From NCBI GenBank assembly GCA_936450465.1, contig OW388296.1, forward strand, positions 12,521,867 to 12,585,866: a DNA stretch of 64,000 nt. The letters run 5' to 3'. Source of the DNA: Gibbula magus (lineage: Eukaryota > Mollusca > Gastropoda > Trochida > Trochidae). Under the pieces are notes generated by a model, which searched no databases, was not told the origin of the DNA, and saw only the letters and a program-made list of their open reading frames with translations. Position numbers and translations under genes: made by a program. Positions within the stretch are counted from its first letter, which is position 1. Each line of letters opens with the position of its first letter. Shown one piece after another: positions 48,627 to 60,456 of this stretch.

Positions 48627-49530
48627 AGTTTATGGAGGCAAAATTCCAGTGCAGCCTCTTATTTGTACATTTGGACTATTATGCTTTTAATGACAAACAA
48701 CATTTTTGCTTTATATCTATTTCAACAGAAAATGCATTGGTGGAACAATACACAATAGATCCAAACAGTTTTACTTTTAAGAATTAAATACCAAGGCTAA
48801 ATATAAAAGTTTTTAAAATTTCTCTGACATTATTTTATGTGTGCATGCTTTTAAACCTTCATTTTAATATGGTATCATTTTTAAAAATAGACTATGCATT
48901 TACTGCATCATTTTGTTAAAGTTAACTAGACTTCACCATCAATGATATGGATCTCTAAGTTTTGTATACTTCTATCACTTCAAAGCTGATGAAAAATGAA
49001 TGTTCTCCTCCCTCAGTTATCATTATTTGTTTCTACAAAAAGTTTTTAAAAGTCCTACAGCCCTCACCACTTGAAAAAATTGGAACATTTATCCGTTTTA
49101 TTCAGCCCAACTGATACTTGATTGTAGCCATGCAAAATGCAATACTTTGAAAAGAATTGTTCGAAAAGATGCACCTAAAAACTGTAATTTGATACAACAG
49201 AGGCAGAGCTATTAACCTGAACACTTGCTTTCCATTGAAAACCATTCAGGCATCTCCCAGATTACTATTCTTTGAATTGGGATAAGTCATGTGGAAAATA
49301 CTGTTATTGCCGAATTAGCATAAAAAACACATATGAATGAAGACAACCTTAGCAAACGCCTACCATTCAAATTGCTTTGCATTGTTAGTCTCAACGTGAT
49401 TTTATGATTGATTAGTATTTATTTCCTTCAAATATGTTGCTATTGATCATAAATTGTGGTATTATACTTGTGAAAGTTCGGTATCACTGATCTTATCACT
49501 GAGGAGATTTTGCTCTTTGGCATTATTTTT
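48627..49530. other. Gene-free spacer
   Basis: GATAAGTCATGTGGAAA..TATTGCCGA(T/A)TTAGCATAAAAA occurs at both 47910 and 49280, so an old duplicated block of about 80 bp is present. Nothing else recognised. Confidence 0.45.
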
Positions 49531-50098
49531 ATCCCACCGGTATGTAATACCCTGGAATATAGCCGTCGCCCTGTCCGTCTGTCCGTCCGTAATCATTTTG
49601 TTTTTGGAGCCGAACTCAAAACCGTTTTCTGAAACTTGCCATGTGTATTACCCTACTATTGAAGTGGTGCCTTTTGATATTTTGAGATTTCTGAGAAAAA
49701 TTTTTTTTTTTCCATAGAAACGTGTTGAATTTGGACTTTGTTCAGAGTCAGGTTTGTTTCCGGAGCACAGCTCAAAAACTCTTCATCATATCTTCATGAA
49801 ACTTTGCATGTGTATTACCCAATAACTGAAGTGGTGCCTTTTGATATTTTCAGATTTCTGATTATCTGAAATGGGTTTTTTTCCCGTTTCCATAAAAACA
49901 TGTTGGATTTAAAAACTTTGTTCAGAGATAGGTCTGCTTACGGAGCAGAATTCCAAAACCCTTCATCATACCTGAAACCCAGCATGTGTATTACCCACTA
50001 ACTGAAGTACGGTTAAGGTTACAATTATCTGTCAAAGATGTGTTTTGCAAATTATGTGGGACCGGTGGGATATGTCATCTTCTGTTGACTCTTGTTTA
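49531..50098 (+). mobile_element. GGAGCACA-type element with three internal units
   Basis: It starts ATCCCACCGGTATGTAATAC with a GTCCGTCTGTCCGTCCGT tract. Three internal units are marked by CATGTGTATTACCC at 49640, 49807 and 49983. It ends with GGGACCGGTGGGATATGTCA and TCTTCTGTTGACTCTTGT. The layout (5' hairpin-like start, CCGT tract, internal 167-176 bp units, unique 3' end) parallels the ATACCCCCG elements. A shorter copy lies at 16063. Confidence 0.78.
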
Positions 50099-50763
50099 AT
50101 CGAGCAATTTATGTATGTCTCGTTTGCATTATTTAGAAATAAAGTGCACAGTATATTATGGACACACATAACAACATTATCATTAATTTAATTTTTTTAA
50201 TAATTTAATGAAATCTAATTGAAAAATAAAATATTGTTGGGGTCACATATGCCGTTGTAGTTATAGATTTGTGTTGTTTTATTAAGAAGTACTGATTGTT
50301 GATTTTGTTAACATTTTGATGACAGTCGATTCAGTACAGTGATTATATAAAAGTAAAAGTAGTAATTTCTGATCGAAAACTGGACAATGAACAGCGATTG
50401 ACACATGTCAATTAGTCAAAAATAATTTTGGAAACATATTTACAACAAACAAAAATGCAAGTTTGGGTTGATAATGTTTGATATTTCATATAACTACTGT
50501 GCATGTAAATGGGACGTGTATAATTTTGGTTTTTGCTCTTATGTATATATCATGATGTTGCATGATTTTCATTGGAAACTATTAATTATAATTTATTTGG
50601 CGATTGGAGATGAATATGCAAGTTGAGTGAAATTATTTTTAATGAAATCAGCATATATGGTAAGTTAACGCCTTTAAAGTCAAATAAAATTTTATAAAAC
50701 CCAATGGATGCATCTTTTAATAATGCAATGAGAACGTTTTCCTCACAAATAATCAATCATAAG
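50099..50763. other. AT-rich gene-free spacer
   Basis: No feature recognised. Confidence 0.4.
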
Positions 50764-50850
50764 GCCTTGAGGGGGCAGGTTATTACATGGATAATCACAG
50801 TCAGATTCACATCAGTAGCAGTCCAGGTTCGAATCCCGTCAGTGTCCCAA
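50764..50850 (+). mobile_element. Isolated tRNA-like SINE head
   Basis: GGGGGCAGGTTATTACATGG is a decayed A-box region, followed by a perfect B box GGTTCGAATCC (50826-50836) and CGTCAGTGTCCC. No SINE body follows. It cannot fold as a tRNA. Confidence 0.6.
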
Positions 50851-53093
50851 GTGAAATACGTTTAAGGCCTAGTAAAATTAATTACTTGGTTTACAGATTT
50901 TTTTTCAAGCATAATGTCTAAAGGCAAGAGATACACAAAAATTAATGCAGCGTTGTTCTAGTATAAGTGAAAAGTGGTAGATAAGCAAAACAGGCAGAGA
51001 ATTGAGTAAGAAAATAATTAGGAATATAATATTCAACCGGCAATGAAAGGGTTAATAGGATGTATTTCTACATTCTTTATCCCTAACAACCGTCATGCTA
51101 AAGGTAATTCTAAATATGTAAGCTCCCAACACAGAATATCCTGAAAAAAGTTTGTTGTAAATCTACACTACTTTCATTCAGTATTATCTTGACATATCGT
51201 GATAACATTCTCCACACAACTAGTCATTGTCACTAGACTCTCTGAAGCTACTTCTGTCAAGACATCAGCGACTTCCTGGTGTTGACAGTAACATTCTTGA
51301 CCCAATAAACTACATATTTTTAGTAGGAGGTGGTCATATCTGAGAGACTATGTTGTGACAAAAAACTAATTTAGTTTTTAAGTTTTGTAGTCAAGCTAAT
51401 TACTTTTGGTTGAAATTCTCTGTTGTTGGCTAATTTAAGCATAGCTTCACCAGAGTTTTCGTATGAGTATGTCAACATTATGCTGAACACAAAATTGACA
51501 TCTAGAAAAATTGTAATGATAAATTTTAGACGCTATATATATTTCCTGGTACATTATTCCTTCAATATTCATATTAATTCTAAACTAAAATTTGCCATTA
51601 GAAATTCAACTTGCAGACATGTGAAGCATAATATTTTAAAATATTAACGATAAAGTTTGATATCAAGGAATTTCTCCTCTTCTGAATAAACAGACTTGAA
51701 ACTGCTTATTCAGCTACTTTATCTTACTTCAACCTGGACAGAAGAGAATGGTTTGATTCATCATAACTAAAGTACAACATGTCATCATGACCCATAATAA
51801 CAAAGTTCTTTTATTTATTTAAAATTTGTATTGCATGAATTTAACACTGATGGCTCTTCAAATATGTCAATACTTATAAATGTTAACATCACACGAAACT
51901 GTTTTCTCATCATTTCCCAAGTCTCCAGACGATTTATTGTTGACAGTTTAATCTTCTATTGAAGTTTCACAATAACAAATGTTTGCTGCCCTTTAAATAT
52001 TTCTGGTAAATGTATATATAAAGTATCTATAAAATATAATTTGAGATATAAGGAGAAGCTTTGTTATGGACAAATCTTTTGGCATATCAATGTCTATTTG
52101 ACTGTTTGAAAGGTATTGTTCACATTCAATTATGAATAAATATTCATCAAAACGAATTCACATTCATGAAATTTTTCATGATTGCATTTCTTATATATGT
52201 GTTTGTTTGCAAAAGCATTAATATACTTTGGTTTCAAACAGTTGTCGGCTCTTAAATAGAAAGAGGTCTATTAGAGGAAACTTTGATGATAATAATAATT
52301 TGTAAGATTGACTTGTCAAAACTTAAAGTTGGGTCCTCAGAACCTTCAATTTGCATTGAAGTTCGACCCCATGTTTTACTGATCAATTCCTTGTAGTCAC
52401 ACTCAAAACCAATTTTGAACATTTTCTGAAAAGTTTTTATAGAGCTTTTACTTAATTATTTGCATGGGAAATTTGAGAGAGAAAATATATGTAGCATAAA
52501 ACGATTTGTATTTCAGTAAGACTGAGAATTTGTTGTGGAAACAATTGGTTTAAACATATTTATTCAAGAGAAACAAATGGAAACAAACTTGAGGGGATAG
52601 TAAATTTTGTGAGTTTGGGTAAGTAGTACAGTAGTGAAATACAGTCCGTTTGAAGATTACTTCTTAGCGGGTTATATTGATCAGCATTGGCAGCATTCAT
52701 GTACAAATAGCAGGACTGTATTTCCTTGAGTACAAACCCAGGTTCTATTCGGGCCTGGGTTGTAATTGAGGAAAAATTGTATGACTAAAAAAGTTGTATT
52801 CGAGACCCAGTTGTATTTGAGGAAAAATGCTGCCTCTTGACTTGACAGCTAGTCCCAGAACTCTTGAGCAATGATAATTGCTGGCCCATTAGAATTCTTA
52901 CTGAATGGTTTCGCTCAATGTGCAGAACAAAAACTCTTTTTCTGCATGTCCAAGAATCCATTGTCCATTTCTGGATTATTAATTCTCTTAGGTTCACAAA
53001 TTGTGTTTCCTGAAACTTGATCACTCAGAATGGTTTTGGGTTGATTGATTCAACAGGTAAAGTGACAACTAATTCTTTTCCTCTTTTCAACAG
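50851..53093. other. Intronic AT-rich region
   Basis: No repeat or additional exon recognised before the acceptor at 53091-53093. Confidence 0.4.
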
Positions 53094-53465
53094 TTGAAGA
53101 CCGAAAGGCAGTTGCTGCCAGCAGGAGACGTCAGGGGCGTGTGGAACCCCTGAAGGATGATCTCTCATCCGAGGAAGGTCACAGGTCACCACCTTCGACC
53201 CCGGAACAAAACCGCCCGCCAAGACATCGCCACTACGTGTCAAGGTCACCAACGCTGCCCAAAACTCCCATGCAGGAGCTAGACTCGGAGGAGGAACAGG
53301 AAGAGGAATTGAACCACTCAGCATCCAGTTCTGACTTTGAGTCGTTGCCATGGCATCACCAACAGCTCTACAAGCTCTATGGGGAAGAAGCGGACTACTT
53401 TATACACCCAAAGATTGAACCAAAGTCTGACGAACCGGTGGCGCCTAAAATCAATAAGAGCACAG
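53094..53465 (+). CDS. Large internal exon, disordered Ser/Pro/acidic region of the split gene
   Basis: A 372-nt exon (124 codons, phase 1 at both ends) sits between a strong acceptor (CTCTTTTCAACAG) and donor (ACAG|GTGAGG). It opens with VEDRKAVAASRRRQGR, continuing the basic helical segment of the previous exon. Next comes a low-complexity part with proline-directed sites (RSPPSTPEQ, SPTLPKTP), an acidic run (DSEEEQEEE), a serine cluster, and a distinctive aromatic stretch, LPWHHQQLYKLYGEEADYF. The last part is Lys/Pro/Glu-rich. The aromatic stretch looks like a conserved interaction motif in an otherwise disordered region. No signal peptide, membrane segment or catalytic motif is visible. 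The stop TGA of the longer open frame (53477) lies in the intron. Function unknown; a cytoplasmic or nuclear scaffold or regulator is only a guess. Confidence 0.85.
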
Positions 53466-54573
53466 GTGAGGACTGCTGAGGATTTATAAATATATTATAA
53501 ATATTCTTGAAATCACCATTGAACTCACCATGTTGCTTCATGATGAAGATAAATAAGGAAACACAGATAACTGAAAAAATATATTTTGTATTATTTACAA
53601 TCAAAGACAGAATCAATGTGTAAAGGCTAGCTTTATTGGATTTGTGCATAGTTAACAAACATTAGCACTTGCAAGACCAAAACAGCGAATCATTCCATCA
53701 TTTACGTCAGTTTTCAAAGAAGTGTGAAATAAGCGGTAATTATCGGCCAATGCCCTGCCTCAATAATGAGATAGTGATAATTTGTTGAAAGACCTGGTAG
53801 TACTGATAATTAGCAGCAGGACTCTGTGATTACTTCTGCAAAATATGATAATCGATAACACAAAAATGATAGATGGACAGAAATGTGATGATATATTACT
53901 CAATATGTGATAAGATCTTTATGCAACAACACCAAGAAAATCAATGCAACCATTGCACTCATTATTTGTTATGTATATCACAAAAATTCAAGCTTTCTTC
54001 CAACACCCAGGTGTTCATCCAAAATGCATGCATATAGTTTTAAAAAGCGAGGGGGGGATGGAACTCCCATCTCTCCCTCCCCCTGCATATGCCACAATAC
54101 AGTAAATGCGTAAAACCAATTATAATAACTAAATATTTAGTATTTGTTAAAAAAAGGTTCTTTATGATGTCTCTGTTTGACCTTCAACTTGAATTTAAAA
54201 AATAATTATCACTTTGTTAGTTTTTTAGTGTTTGTATGTTTCATGTTTAATGCAAAAATATTGTTCTCTCTTCAGTTTATTTATTTACTTGGATTCTTTT
54301 TTATTTCTTCTAAAACTACAAGTTTGAATGTTCATTAAAATCAGTTTTACAATCGAGTTGAAATACTTTATAGTAAAAAAAATCTTCATGATATATACTC
54401 AAATCAGACAAAGTCAAGTCATGCATACTTCGCTGCAGTAGTCAGTGTGGTGAGAATAGAGGTTCATGCAGTTACATTTCTAACATCAATTTGATGAAAA
54501 TATAGACGACTGAGAAAAAGAATCAATTAATGGTCAATTTCAACTAGCTCAGTTCATATAGTCACAAGTGTGT

Positions 54574-54657
54574 TGGAGGCTTTCTCACAGCGATCACTAC
54601 CTGTCATGATATAAGTGAAATATTCTTGGAAGCGTCAAACTCCAAACCGCCTCACTC
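54574..54657 (+). mobile_element. SINE 3' fragment
   Basis: GAGGCTTTCTCACAGCGATC, GATATAAGTGAAATATTCTT and GGAAGCGTCAAACTCCAAAC, ending CCTCACTCC, correspond to the last 80 bp of the 4155 SINE. Confidence 0.7.
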
Positions 54658-55349
54658 CATCAATCAGCGGAATGAATTAAGCCTCTTTTCCAAAATGACT
54701 TTGCCATGGAATTGGACTCCTAGCCTGATCCAGAACTCTTCAAACACTCAAACTGGAGTTACGTTCCAAAGTAGAAATCTATTATAGTTAAGTTCAGAAG
54801 TAGAAATCCATTCAGTCTGTATAGTTCTTCTGAGCATCGTCTGGCGTGGTTCTCAAGTCCTGTGGGAACGGGGAGCTCACTAATTAGAGACGTTACCAGT
54901 CCCCTCACAAAGATCCTATCCAAGGTGCGTTACCCCTGTTGTAATTAATGTCCAAGGTAGGGATCCTCATCATCGTAAAAAAAACCTGATGGCAAGGAAG
55001 AAGTTCAAAGGTCGTTTTCATTGGACTCGGCGGAACATTGACCCAACGGTAAACATTAGCGCCTTCAATAGTCATCATCGTTAAATGACTTGAGGCAGTC
55101 TCGAGGTTGAAGGTCAAAGGTCAAAGGTCACTGACAGCTTGGTTGCAATCTTGCTGGAATATGGTACCATTCCTGAGTGAAAGACAGTTGTGATGATCTC
55201 AGTTAATGTTCTCATGCTGTTTTCGCATCGATGCTTTTGAGGCTTTCCATCATCATTAGTGGTTCATTCCTACATGAAGTTATGCTTGCATTTCTTTCAG
55301 TACAATGCTTGTATCTCTTTGCTTGAACATATTTCATTCAACATTTTTA

Positions 55350-55590
55350 TGTTTCATCAAACGTGTGACATTTTCATCAAATGTTTGATGTTTTCAATAA
55401 AATATGTAATGTTTTCATCAAATGTTTGATGTTTTCATCAAATGTTTGATGTTTTCATTAAATGTTTGATATTTTCATCAAATGTTTGATGTTTTTATTA
55501 AATGTTTGATGTTTTCATTAAATGTTTGATGTTTTCATCAAATGTTTGATGTTTTCATTAAATGTTTGATGTTTTTATTATATGTTTGTT
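55350..55590 (+). repeat. 20-bp minisatellite, about twelve units
   Basis: The unit ATGTTTTCATCAAATGTTTG has a 20-bp period; variants alternate ATCAAATG and ATTAAATG. It lies in intron 3. Confidence 0.93.
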
Positions 55591-56756
55591 GTCTCTTTCT
55601 TCACCTGCATTTATTTACTTGATTCAATGTTTTTGGTACCATTGCTTTCATATCTTCATCAAAATTCTAATTTGTTCATCACATTGCCAGCTTGCCTTTC
55701 ACTCATATGTTTGTATATTTTCTTGCCTGTTCATCTTAAACTGTGTATTCTTCTGTAATCACAATGCAATCAAACCTGTCTTCAGGCACCTAACACCTTA
55801 GTTATTATTGTAAATGCCCTGACCAGACCTTCAATTGTTAATGACTGAGATGTGTACTGCAGACTAGCAGGCTGTTTCCACAGTTCTAGATACGTTCAGG
55901 AGACCGGGAGACTTACACCTGATTTACGGTGCCAGAGACCTTCAATAAGACTCTATCCATTATTCTGATTATTCAAAGGACTCAATGTTTGGGAAAGTTT
56001 TAACATTTTGGAGAATTTAACATTATCTGCAGACAGCATAAGTAAATGACCACCGTTTCTTATTGAAAAAGTTTACAAAGTCCAAACTTAATCGATGACC
56101 ATTTACACGACTGTAAACGTACATGAGACAAGTCATCAGAATTAAAAGGTCGAAGGTTCTGTTTATACGAGTCTGCAATCAACGTGATTGGATCACCCCT
56201 CACTGCAGTGAGCCCTAAACTCCGGACATCTCCTGTAAGTCAAGGTGGTGTGAGGAGTTTGACATACACCTCTTGGCCGCCCTAGGCAACAGCAGACCAA
56301 TTCCCGGACCTATTCCCGGACATTTCTCAACTTGGCACTCACCCTTCAATCAATGGAGACCTATAGGACCACTCAGCCGTCCACTGCTTTCAATTAAACT
56401 GCCAAAATTCCTCACCAATCTGATCCTCCATCACATCCATGAAGCTGCATATCGTCCTCCTCATTATCTTCTTTCATCTCAATGCATATTCAAAGTTGCC
56501 TGAGATATCAATGAATCAGATTCTGATTCCTACACACTTTTCCACATTTGATTACAACTAAAGCATTTCATCGCCATGCATATATTGCCAACACTAACAA
56601 ATCAGATGTTATAATTATGAAATCAATTGATCACTGTTCAATATTAAAAGATTTTTGTAATTCTAAATTATCTGTTCGGAAACACTTCCGCACTTCTCCA
56701 TCTGGAAGTAATGATGTACCCATTTTGTTCTTTTAACTCTCTGTTTATTCTCTGTT
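55591..56756. other. Intronic gene-free region
   Basis: Open frames of 62-79 codons show no motif or good exon boundaries. 56180-56340 is somewhat GC-richer without a convincing exon. Confidence 0.35.
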
Positions 56757-56798
56757 GCCTACAATGCCTACAATGCCTACAATGCCTACAATGTCAAA
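56757..56798 (+). repeat. 9-bp tandem repeat
   Basis: Four copies of CCTACAATG, with a further TCTACAATG-type echo at 57254. Confidence 0.88.
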
Positions 56799-56902
56799 AC
56801 AAAACCAGATGATATAGTTCAGCACAATGTTTCATTTCTCAACCGTCGTCTAATTCCGTACATTTCACCTGAGAAACAATTTCATAAGTTGCATAAGGCA
56901 GA

Positions 56903-57092
56903 TTATAACTCACCCGTGGAAGATATGGCAATGTAATATTTATACCGGGTTAGGTAATATCAAACTTGTATAATACTGCTCCACTATAAAGTCACAACAG
57001 TTTGCACTTGTGATGTAACAGAGTTAGTATCAGAAATCTTAAGTTCCTCACACTGTCTACTGTTTCTCTTGATTAAGGTAGGCGTGTAATAA
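56903..57092. mobile_element. Diverged ACTCGCCC-type MITE, copy 2
   Basis: TTATAACTCACCCGTG at the left and TAGGCGTGTAATAA at the right are degraded forms of the 13-bp ends of the 23867 MITE. GTAATATTTATACCGG and GTCACAACAGTTTGC match its interior. Confidence 0.7.
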
Positions 57093-58105
57093 GTGGAATA
57101 TTTCCCAACACCATAACTTATCAATGTGGCACTTTTCAAGTGTTTGTATATTATCATTTTCTGTATCGTGTCTGAAGAGATTTCTATATGTTTCGTCAGT
57201 CAGTATGTCTGTCCCAATTTTGTTCTTTCATCTCTCTGCATATTCTGTGTTGTCTACAATGTCAGAACTATTTTAGAGCATTCCGTTTAATGTTGTAGCT
57301 CGCTAGTCAAGTGTTTGAAGTTGGCAAACTGGAATTGTGTCAAAAGTGTCCGTTCTCTCGAGACACAAAGTCTGGAACCTAACAGTTCCCTGGAGGGGCG
57401 GCCATATTGAAATAGCAGCTTTCAAAAGAATCTTAAATGCCTGTAATACGTATTGAAAATTGATTGTAAAAAAGGACTTTGAAGGTAGGCTGAACTTTAA
57501 TGAATATCGAAGGTTGTATGAAGTAATGGGAGTGATGACAGACTCCATCTGTTTGCTGTAGGATTTTGGCAGCTCTTTTCAAATGAGGTTGAATTAGTTC
57601 CAGGAGAACACATGTAAGTGCAGAGAGGGTCTGCTCTGCCTCGTGAATCATTGGACCCATGTTAACTAGTTAAAAGGCATATACAGTTTGAAAGAACTTT
57701 TATGGCTTTAATTGATTTTGGCAGAAAGTTGGAGGACATTGAGATCAAATTGCACAGTTGATGTAATGTGTTGAAAACTGGTGTCGAGTGGTGACATTTA
57801 GCAAATACTTTGTGTCTATAGCTCAGTTTTCAGAAAAATATGATTTATAATACACTTGTGGTGTTTACAGAATTTAAAAGCATGATACACTGTTTTTAGA
57901 AATATGATTTTGATGAGACTTTCTGTGTAAGTGTTTATGATGTGATGGCGTGGATATATAGTGGCGCCCAAAGACGTTACTGACTGAACCACTGCCGTTT
58001 TTCAATCCATATCATAATTATGAGCTCAAGGGAAGAGTGTCTGATGATCAAAATAAGATTCAACTGTTTCTGCTCCTGCGTTTGAGTGTGTTCACCCATA
58101 ACACT
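57093..58105. other. Intronic gene-free region
   Basis: No repeat family recognised; open frames of 75-81 codons on the minus strand have no motif. Confidence 0.35.
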
Positions 58106-58366
58106 TCTTGGATCAAGAGGTTGGGTTTCAAATCTTGTCAACAGCTGACAGCAATTTAGTCTGCTGTACAGAACTGTTCTCCATGCAACACTGACTTGCA
58201 GCACAGTACCACCCATGGTTCGGTAGTTCCAGCCAATGCTCGCAGGTTTCACCACAATGCATAGCCACCATGGTGTTGTAGGTTTTCTCCCTGCAGTAAC
58301 ACTGCAGCCGTGATATGAGTGAGGTAACTCTTGAAATCGGCGTTAAAACACGAAATTACTTCACCA
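58106..58366 (+). mobile_element. SINE copy, nearly complete, B box mutated
   Basis: TGGATCAAGAGGTTGGGTTT is the head's right half, with B box degraded to GGTTTCAAATC. It then has GCACAGTACCACCCATGGTT, AATGCTCGCAGGTTTCACCA and GTGTTGTAGGTTTTCTCCCT, ending GGCGTTAAAACACG..CTTCACC. It lies about 600 bp before the candidate exon at 58969. Confidence 0.85.
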
Positions 58367-58520
58367 TAAGACTTCAAATGATTGATGGGATATGTTGATC
58401 TTGAACACTTGATCATTGCATTAACTGATATGCTGATATAGCCAGCTTATATATATAAATAAGATGAGTTGCTTCTCACGTGAAGTAAGGTAATATATAG
58501 AAAAGAGTAAACATCAGATG

Positions 58521-58626
58521 GTTTTGACTGGATCAATCTTCTTTAATACAATACAATGAGCTCATTTCGACCAGTATATCGGTCTTTTCAAGTATGTATA
58601 TTTCAAGTATATATATATATATATAA
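58521..58626 (-). mobile_element. Hammerhead-like repeat copy and (TA)n
   Basis: On the minus strand: CTTGAAAA, perfect stem GACC / GGTC around GATATACT, then GAAATGAGCTC and a TTAAAGAAGATTGATCCAGT tail. The tail is shared with 29925. A TA run of about 20 bp follows at 58608-58626. Confidence 0.55.
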
Positions 58627-58968
58627 AGTATCGACTGTATTGCACTGATAGGGTGTCTACTGCCAAGACCAAAAACTTATTATTTGGCAACCAAGTCACT
58701 ACAGTAAAGCTGGAATAATAAAGGTGAAAATATCACCAATTTGACCATATCCCAGTCTCGTCATATGATCTTAATTTCCGCAATTTTATTAGTTAAACCT
58801 ATCACTTTAAAATGATAATTTTGATTGAAATCAACTATGTTAGGTGGAAATGAAGATTAAGAAGGCTAAACAATAACATTTTATTTCTATGTATATTGGC
58901 CAAGTTAGGTCCCCTGTCAGTTGTTAATATACTTTTTTATGATCATGGTTGATTTTGTTTGTTGTCAG

Positions 58969-59001
58969 TTGAGAAATCAATCGCTCAACCCCCAGACGAA
59001 G
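58969..59001 (+). CDS. Candidate 33-nt exon of the split gene
   Basis: A 33-nt segment lies between a T-rich acceptor (TTTGTTGTCAG) and a near-perfect donor (GAAG|GTAAGT). It begins with TT, which joins the phase-1 G of the exon at 53094 to make Val, and reads VEKSIAQPPDEG with the next G. Its length is 11 codons, so it keeps phase 1 and could be skipped without breaking the frame. The composition (Glu, Lys, Pro, Gln) suits the disordered region before it. Support comes from splice-site quality and phase only, so a cassette exon or a chance match is possible. The gene must continue to the right, past or within the 56-bp satellite. Confidence 0.6.
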
Positions 59002-60456
59002 GTAAGTAATTGTAGGTAGTTGTCAAGAAACTAGTATTACTTTTAATCACCTTAGACCGCACAGGCGTGACACAGACAAGTAGTTCTTTTTATTTTCAAA
59101 TTTGAATTAGAATTCACACATAGTTCACATTTTATTAGAAATTCTAGAAATGTGTTTTTAGTGTCTGCACATTTTAATTGAAGGAATAAATCTGTTGTAT
59201 CATATTTTATGTTTGAAAACTGACCATTCGATCGTGGAGGATCCGCCAGTTTGGTTTTGTGCATTATATGTGATATGAAAAAAGCACTGTATGTAAATTA
59301 ATTTTACAAGTTGGTAATAAGATATGTGTAAAGACAGAATATCCTCAAATTAATGAATGTCTCATTAGCCTGATCAACACTGTCTTGTTATACAATAGCA
59401 AAGCTCTCAACGCTTTTTAATAGCATTCTGTATAAAGTTGTCAAATCTAAACCGAAACACTGTCCTCAATATCTTTCAACTGGATTGTGTTATAATCATG
59501 TATAAGTAAGATATATGTATAAAGAGGAATTTCCCTCAAATGTCATTTCCACATAAATTAACCCAAAGAAGAGTTATTTTAACAAACTTACTAAAACCTC
59601 TGAACAGTATATATTTTTCAATTTTTTTTAATAAAAGAAAAAGGTTTCATGCATATTCACTATTAAAGAATCATCTTACAAATATTGAATATTTGTTTTT
59701 ATTAAATGAAATCATGTGTATATTTTTGCATTTGGAATTCATGACTTAACACATGAATTTGTTGTCCTGTCAAGAATAGATAAATCACACTCAACAGAGC
59801 TGCACTCTGGATATCTTAAACTGCTTAATGGTTGCCACGGATACGATTCCTGTAAAAGCTATTAGAAACTCAGCACCCTTGAGAAGTATTTACGTCTTCT
59901 CCTGCTTTGTGGCAACATATTTTTCTATTATGATGTAGCCAGCTTTTGTTGAAACATTAAAAATGTTGAATGCCATATCTTGAGATTTGTTAATGCATTT
60001 ATTTTTAGAAAACTTGTGGTCACATAGTTGTTCAGAATACTGACATGTGCACTTTGTGTGTATAAAGTCTCATTTAAAGCTGCCCAAAACAATTCATACC
60101 AAAAGATGTTAAAGATTTGTTGCTTCTTGTTTTTGGCACTCATATGTGAACAAAAGAATAAATAGAGGATAGTTAATGTTGTTTTTCAAATAAAATATTA
60201 ATCTCATCAAGTGGCATAGGTATATTTTCACAAGTGGTGCTGATAGGTTTATTTCATTGCAGTGATATTTGTATTTAGATCAGCACATTTCCTATTCTAA
60301 CCATTGTTGAATAATACCAAAGGACATTAGAGATGTTTTTGCACTACAGAACAATTTATCAATATTTTACAAGCTGAAATTTCAATGACATATGGCTGAC
60401 TTTCAAGAACAAAAACTTAATTGTTAGCGACTGGTTTAGTCAAGGATTTGCCACTT
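59002..60456. other. Intronic AT-rich region before the satellite
   Basis: No gene, exon or repeat family recognised. Open frames of 69-71 codons look like chance. Confidence 0.4.

Larger units (their letters stand above)
33566..53093 (+). other. Putative 19.5-kb intron 2, filled with repeats
   Basis: Phase-1 intron with donor GTATGT and acceptor TTTTCAACAG. It holds a hairpin-ended element with internal tandem units, several SINEs, a foldback element, the 49-bp and 22-bp tandem arrays, a poly-C tract, a TTAA-ended MITE and the GGAT microsatellite. Small cassette exons inside it cannot be excluded from sequence alone. Confidence 0.65.
53466..58968 (+). other. Putative 5.5-kb intron 3
   Basis: Phase-1 intron with donor GTGAGG and acceptor GTTGTCAG. 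It contains a SINE 3' fragment, a 20-bp minisatellite, a diverged ACTCGCCC-type MITE, a SINE copy and a TA microsatellite. The rest is AT-rich with no recognisable coding. Confidence 0.55.
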
